Source: Oscillospiraceae bacterium (lineage in GTDB: Bacteria; Bacillota; Clostridia; Oscillospirales; Oscillospiraceae). From it: a stretch of 32,611 nt of DNA. Position numbers and translations under genes: made by a program. The notes beneath the pieces were generated by a model, which was given only the letters and a program-made list of their open reading frames with translations, ran no database searches and was not told the origin of the DNA. Numbering within the stretch: the first letter of the stretch is position 1; the number at the start of each line of letters is the position of its first letter. Shown in pieces: positions 30,001-32,611 of this stretch. The stretch covers positions 1 through 32,611 of the forward strand of contig SVLL01000018.1 of assembly GCA_015067935.1 (NCBI GenBank). The letters are read 5' to 3'.

Positions 30001-32611
30001 GTGCGGTACGGCGAAAGAGCCAAGCAGTATGCTTTGGATATCTGTAATTTTAAGTGGTGGATTGGTTACTACCATACCGTTGTTCAGGAAGGCCATGTGG
30101 AATGGTCCAGCCAGCCTTCCGGCTATATGCTGGACTGTGTGATGATGGCCTATGACCTGTGTCACGATATGTTCACCGCGGATGAGCTTGCCATCATGGA
30201 AGAAAATATGTTGGAAGAGCTGGAAAATGAGTATCATGACTGCTGGCCCCGTATGAGCAAGGACCGTGATATGGACCACGCCACCGGCCTGATTCTGGCT
30301 TCCTGCCTGATGATGCGTGAGGATAATATCGATCAGCTGAAGAAGTATCTGGATATGGGTATGACCTATATCAACTGGCGTCTGAATTACAACTACCTGT
30401 CCAATGTCAACGAGGGTCACTCTTATGACTCTCTGGCAATCGACGATATTGTTGTGACTATGGCTACAATGGAGCGTGTCACCGGCAATACCGGCCCCAT
30501 GGACCACCCCTATATCAAGGAGCTGGAGAAGATCATCACCGGTCAGTTCGATCCCGTAAACGGCGAGCTGCCTGCTTACTCCGATTCCAACTATTCCTCC
30601 GGTTACTATCCCTATTCCGCTGCTATCTTCAGCCAGCAGGGCAATGAACTGGCAACCTACTATCTGGCGATCGGCGGTGCACTGAGCAGTGCCTTCGAAA
30701 AACTGATTTACTTCACGGATATCAGTATTGCCGAACTGGAAATGCCCGATGAACGGGAAGGCAATGTAACCTTCGTGGATTGCTCCGGCTACGGTGCACT
30801 GCGTACCGGTTGGGACATTCTGGACTCTATGCTGACAGTGAATGCCAACAACTCCCAGAAGGACCACAACCACTACGATCAGCTGAGTATTCAGCTTGCG
30901 TTCAACGGTACTTGGATGTTGTCTGACTCCGAGTATAAGGACAACTCTATGTCGCCGTTGACCTACTGGCAGATGAAGTACACAAACTCCACCATCTTCG
31001 TGGACGGTAAGCCTCAGGTCCGTAAGGGTCAGGGCACTTTGGAGCAGGTCTTTGATACCCACATTTACGGCTATCTGAAGGGTTCCGCTCCGGATGCCTA
31101 CGGTATGGAAGACAAGCAGCAGGTGCTGAACAAGTTTGACCGTCATATGATTATGATCAACCACGACAGCAAACCCTACTATGTGATCATTGACGATCTG
31201 GACTCCAACAAGGAGCGCAACTTCGGCTGGAACTTCTACACCAACGGCTGGGATCGCCTTGAGGTTGACGGTCAGCATGTGGCCGAGGGTGCAAAGATTA
31301 CCGGTAATCGGGTAGTTATTTCCCGTTTCGGTAATACCATCCACTCCATCTTCGTAGGTGACTCTGTCACGACCCGAGAGGTTACCTTCTCCGGTTACGG
31401 TCCTACGATGGTTTTGGAGACGGAGAAGAAGAGCAATCACCAGTTTATGAATATTCTCTCTACAGAAAAAGGCTCCGGCAGCCAGATTTCCACGATGTTT
31501 GAGCCTCTGATGATCGGTGAAAGCTCTACCGATCCCAAGAATGACAGAGAAGGCGAAATCAACTGGTCCTCCACCAGAACCGATACCACCAAGAACACCC
31601 TGCTGAGCGTTTCCATCGGTTCCCGACTGGTTATGTTCCGCGCCGGTGAAGTTGGTGACTGGTGTAAGTTCCCCTTTGAGGTTCCCAAGACCAAGGAATA
31701 CCGCGTTGCCATCGATGTGGGTCAGACGATGACCTACTCCGGCACTTGGGATCTGTATGTGGATGATCAGAAGATCACTACCTTCAAGCCCAACGGTCCT
31801 TCCGGTGTTATCAACATTGAAGCTGGCTCTATGAATCTGGAAGCAGGTCAGCACTTTGTTAAGATCGTTCTTGCAGATACACCCGAGACTCCTTTCGGCG
31901 GTACCATCTGCTCCGTCGGCGGCATCACACTGGATACCGGTGAGAGCATGGGTGAGGGCACTGTGAAGGTAACCGAGCAGTATAACGAAGGCGATCTGCT
32001 GGGTGCAACCATCACCTACGGTCCCGTTCTGAAGGATGTCGTGGTATTCAACCGCGGCACCGGTGAGATCTCCGGAGGCGGCCTTACCACCAACGGTCAG
32101 CAGGCATCTGTGATCGGTATCAACGGCATCGAAATCGCAGAAGGCTATGCTGTGACAAACGGTACATCCCTGAAATACGGAAGCCAGGTGCTGATGACCT
32201 CCGAAGGTCCTGTGAGCATTGCTATGGACTACACGATGGCCAAGTTCCCCGTCAAGAACGATCTGACAGAGAATCCTGTGGAGATTCATGAAGACTTTGA
32301 CATTGAAAAGCCCATTTACTATGTGTCTTCCAAGGCAGATGCCGCAACTGTGGTTTCTGTGAATGTTGGTATCCACGCTCCTTACACCGTTACCATCAAC
32401 GGACAGAAGGTGGAATCCAGCCACTCCGGTGAGATGCTGACCTTCACAGTTCCTGCCGGCGCAGCACAAATCACCATTGAGGGCACTCACCAGCACATCT
32501 TTGATCAGCACGCCACCAACATTCTGAACATTAAGGAATGGGCCGGCTGCGGTCATAACAATGTGTACTATGTCTCCTGCGTCTGCGGTGAGAACGGTAC
32601 TGAGACCTTCA
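27085..32611 (+). CDS. Giant surface polysaccharide lyase, copy 3 (partial, cut by window end)
   Basis: The reading frame starts at GTG 27085, eight bases after AGGAGG, and stays open for 1842 codons to the window edge; by comparison with copies 1 and 2 about 110 residues are missing. A TTG two codons earlier is too close to the binding site. The product has a signal peptide (MKHLKRIISLCLLATMLLG), five binding modules to about residue 850, the lyase domain from about 853, the beta domain and the start of the cysteine-rich domain. Putative catalytic residues are kept: MDHATG (D1064, H1065), NEGHSYDS (Y1114) and HNHYDQ (H1261, H1263, D1265). Flanking residues differ: HYDQL for HYDQN, EGHSY for EGHMY, and YFTDIS for WHTDVS. 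It is the most diverged copy and may have a shifted specificity. Confidence 0.85.
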   Translation, partial: MKHLKRIISLCLLATMLLGLFSGIPALSISAVGGTSNPVVDEDGKEVINLMADMNPDFEQVPVIPGWSTMYGISQSTQHVYDDGGVWSLKMADNSASEALWSQSDKNALDMGKDYKISAQVYGDVGTLTIFFYDANGNELPELKKELSTLKASDSWQTLSYEFTAAASSIAVKLSTTEAGTGTVWFDSVILESVVDTSFVPSVPNGDFNAAWVGSEPDKWNFNSKKAALSNFDKGNGDTALAIDTTVSKAYQLSTDRFPVMGGQPYMATIQIKQTAEMDGQLYIRFYETETSSAVLAAKYVTFSGKGTTEDWVTIAVNEIAPAKAKFATLVLASPWCGAGTTYYDNAQVVYATEIYNPSYESKNNQSNGGPMGVGFDHKIQAVSTDAAHTGEQSLLTNKGSFWDTFRIKAKPGEEYEASAWVRMEKASAEAYNCSILLYFYDENGKEIKKQQLTSFKPTMEWQELKIKSKAPDNAVAVKAMVYMTSGSGKVYFDDISITQLTDYNMPRNFMTNGGFESRTIELSSPIPGIDGISSSVADLLGLEYVDAQYGYAARIHSTNYAQTLTDWIPVEAGKTYSFAVEAKGEGRLQAFVRYYTDNTVKHTAYMKDASGTDLGKLNSTANLSDDEWTQLFVSTSVAPEGAKYARVWICGIWDTDTNKVDLVYDNINFFEGIPEIKIPGELGVLRNSDFEAVDKKGAFKDWFAYGNPVHSVMDAKTNPDDVFEGRYAIKITDYKETSGSKGVHSGLFPVEEGMTYRFSGYVMENYDQGMGFQMVIRFFNKAGDRLANFYVNTPATGEWNYCDVSGSAPTGAVSAYVMLLSGGGNGEACFDKLEFTALSNNEYAPVMEDLEWNFAYDEYPRIYLSKERLEEVRKFTKSKSVCAYGYAGTVTLKSLLSSADVFLEETSMRITYAKGVAIDYPMYPVLEDPSMRPEWEIPPEGYTVYPYFTAYGQNMVRRMQTLTLAYALTGDVRYGERAKQYALDICNFKWWIGYYHTVVQEGHVEWSSQPSGYMLDCVMMAYDLCHDMFTADELAIMEENMLEELENEYHDCWPRMSKDRDMDHATGLILASCLMMREDNIDQLKKYLDMGMTYINWRLNYNYLSNVNEGHSYDSLAIDDIVVTMATMERVTGNTGPMDHPYIKELEKIITGQFDPVNGELPAYSDSNYSSGYYPYSAAIFSQQGNELATYYLAIGGALSSAFEKLIYFTDISIAELEMPDEREGNVTFVDCSGYGALRTGWDILDSMLTVNANNSQKDHNHYDQLSIQLAFNGTWMLSDSEYKDNSMSPLTYWQMKYTNSTIFVDGKPQVRKGQGTLEQVFDTHIYGYLKGSAPDAYGMEDKQQVLNKFDRHMIMINHDSKPYYVIIDDLDSNKERNFGWNFYTNGWDRLEVDGQHVAEGAKITGNRVVISRFGNTIHSIFVGDSVTTREVTFSGYGPTMVLETEKKSNHQFMNILSTEKGSGSQISTMFEPLMIGESSTDPKNDREGEINWSSTRTDTTKNTLLSVSIGSRLVMFRAGEVGDWCKFPFEVPKTKEYRVAIDVGQTMTYSGTWDLYVDDQKITTFKPNGPSGVINIEAGSMNLEAGQHFVKIVLADTPETPFGGTICSVGGITLDTGESMGEGTVKVTEQYNEGDLLGATITYGPVLKDVVVFNRGTGEISGGGLTTNGQQASVIGINGIEIAEGYAVTNGTSLKYGSQVLMTSEGPVSIAMDYTMAKFPVKNDLTENPVEIHEDFDIEKPIYYVSSKADAATVVSVNVGIHAPYTVTINGQKVESSHSGEMLTFTVPAGAAQITIEGTHQHIFDQHATNILNIKEWAGCGHNNVYYVSCVCGENGTETF

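Larger units (their letters stand above)
14849..32611 (+). repeat. Head-to-tail array of three giant paralogous lyase genes
   Basis: Three units of about 6 kb (gene plus intergenic promoter and terminator) follow one another in the same orientation. The two intergenic spacers share order: terminator, CGATAA just after it, a CGAATTTGT block, an ATTGCAAATCTT block, then the promoter. This indicates duplication of whole transcription units. The third copy runs off the right edge, so the array may contain more. Confidence 0.9.

Noticed and set aside
27523..32556. Open frame of 1677 codons on the minus strand, opposite giant gene 3
   Set aside because: Same register effect; it ends where the sense gene has a CTA codon at 27523. 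The true gene is the plus-strand frame starting at 27085, which has no stop before the window edge.

Overview
The window looks like a chromosomal segment of a gut-type clostridium (Bacillota, Clostridia, possibly an Oscillospiraceae relative). This rests on strong AGGAGG-type ribosome binding sites, near-consensus sigma-A promoters, a type III pantothenate kinase, a clostridial-style glutamyl-tRNA synthetase and intermediate GC content. The assignment is inferred from gene content and style; there is no rRNA or other phylogenetic marker.

Bases 1-14,709 are a compact, mostly housekeeping region with genes on both strands. From left to right: a small DUF6061-like protein; a radical SAM/SPASM-like enzyme divergent from mnmE, with a cysteine desulfurase coupled to mnmE; an XRE regulator with a palindromic operator inside its own promoter; a tRNA-Ser(GCT) gene with clear promoter and terminator; an AT-rich, unrecognised membrane-anchored protein; an M20 peptidase-gltX operon on the minus strand; trpS; a membrane-anchored CHAP protein; three very small uncharacterised genes in a row; a YfcE-type phosphoesterase overlapping coaX; and a small membrane protein. 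Hairpin terminators separate almost all units.

Bases 14,710-32,611 are the unusual part: a head-to-tail array of three paralogous giant genes (1944 aa, 1953 aa, and at least 1842 aa cut off by the window end). Each has its own consensus promoter and each of the two complete ones ends in its own terminator. Each product has a signal peptide, about five jelly-roll carbohydrate-binding-like modules (about 800 residues), a heparinase II/III-like polysaccharide lyase core (alpha-helical domain plus beta-sandwich with an HNHYDQ motif), a further beta domain and a cysteine-rich domain. The two complete products then end in a membrane helix followed by lysines. They are probably displayed on the outer face of the cell membrane to bind and cleave an acidic polysaccharide such as a glycosaminoglycan or uronate polymer. 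The substrate cannot be told from sequence alone.

The array shows paralogue evolution in progress. Copies 1 and 2 are close, copy 3 differs in residues around the putative active site, and copies 2 and 3 share 99 identical bases at the window's end, which suggests gene conversion. Copies 2 and 3 also share two upstream sequence blocks at nearly fixed distance from the -10 box, pointing to a common regulator. No CRISPR array, insertion sequence or phage gene was seen.
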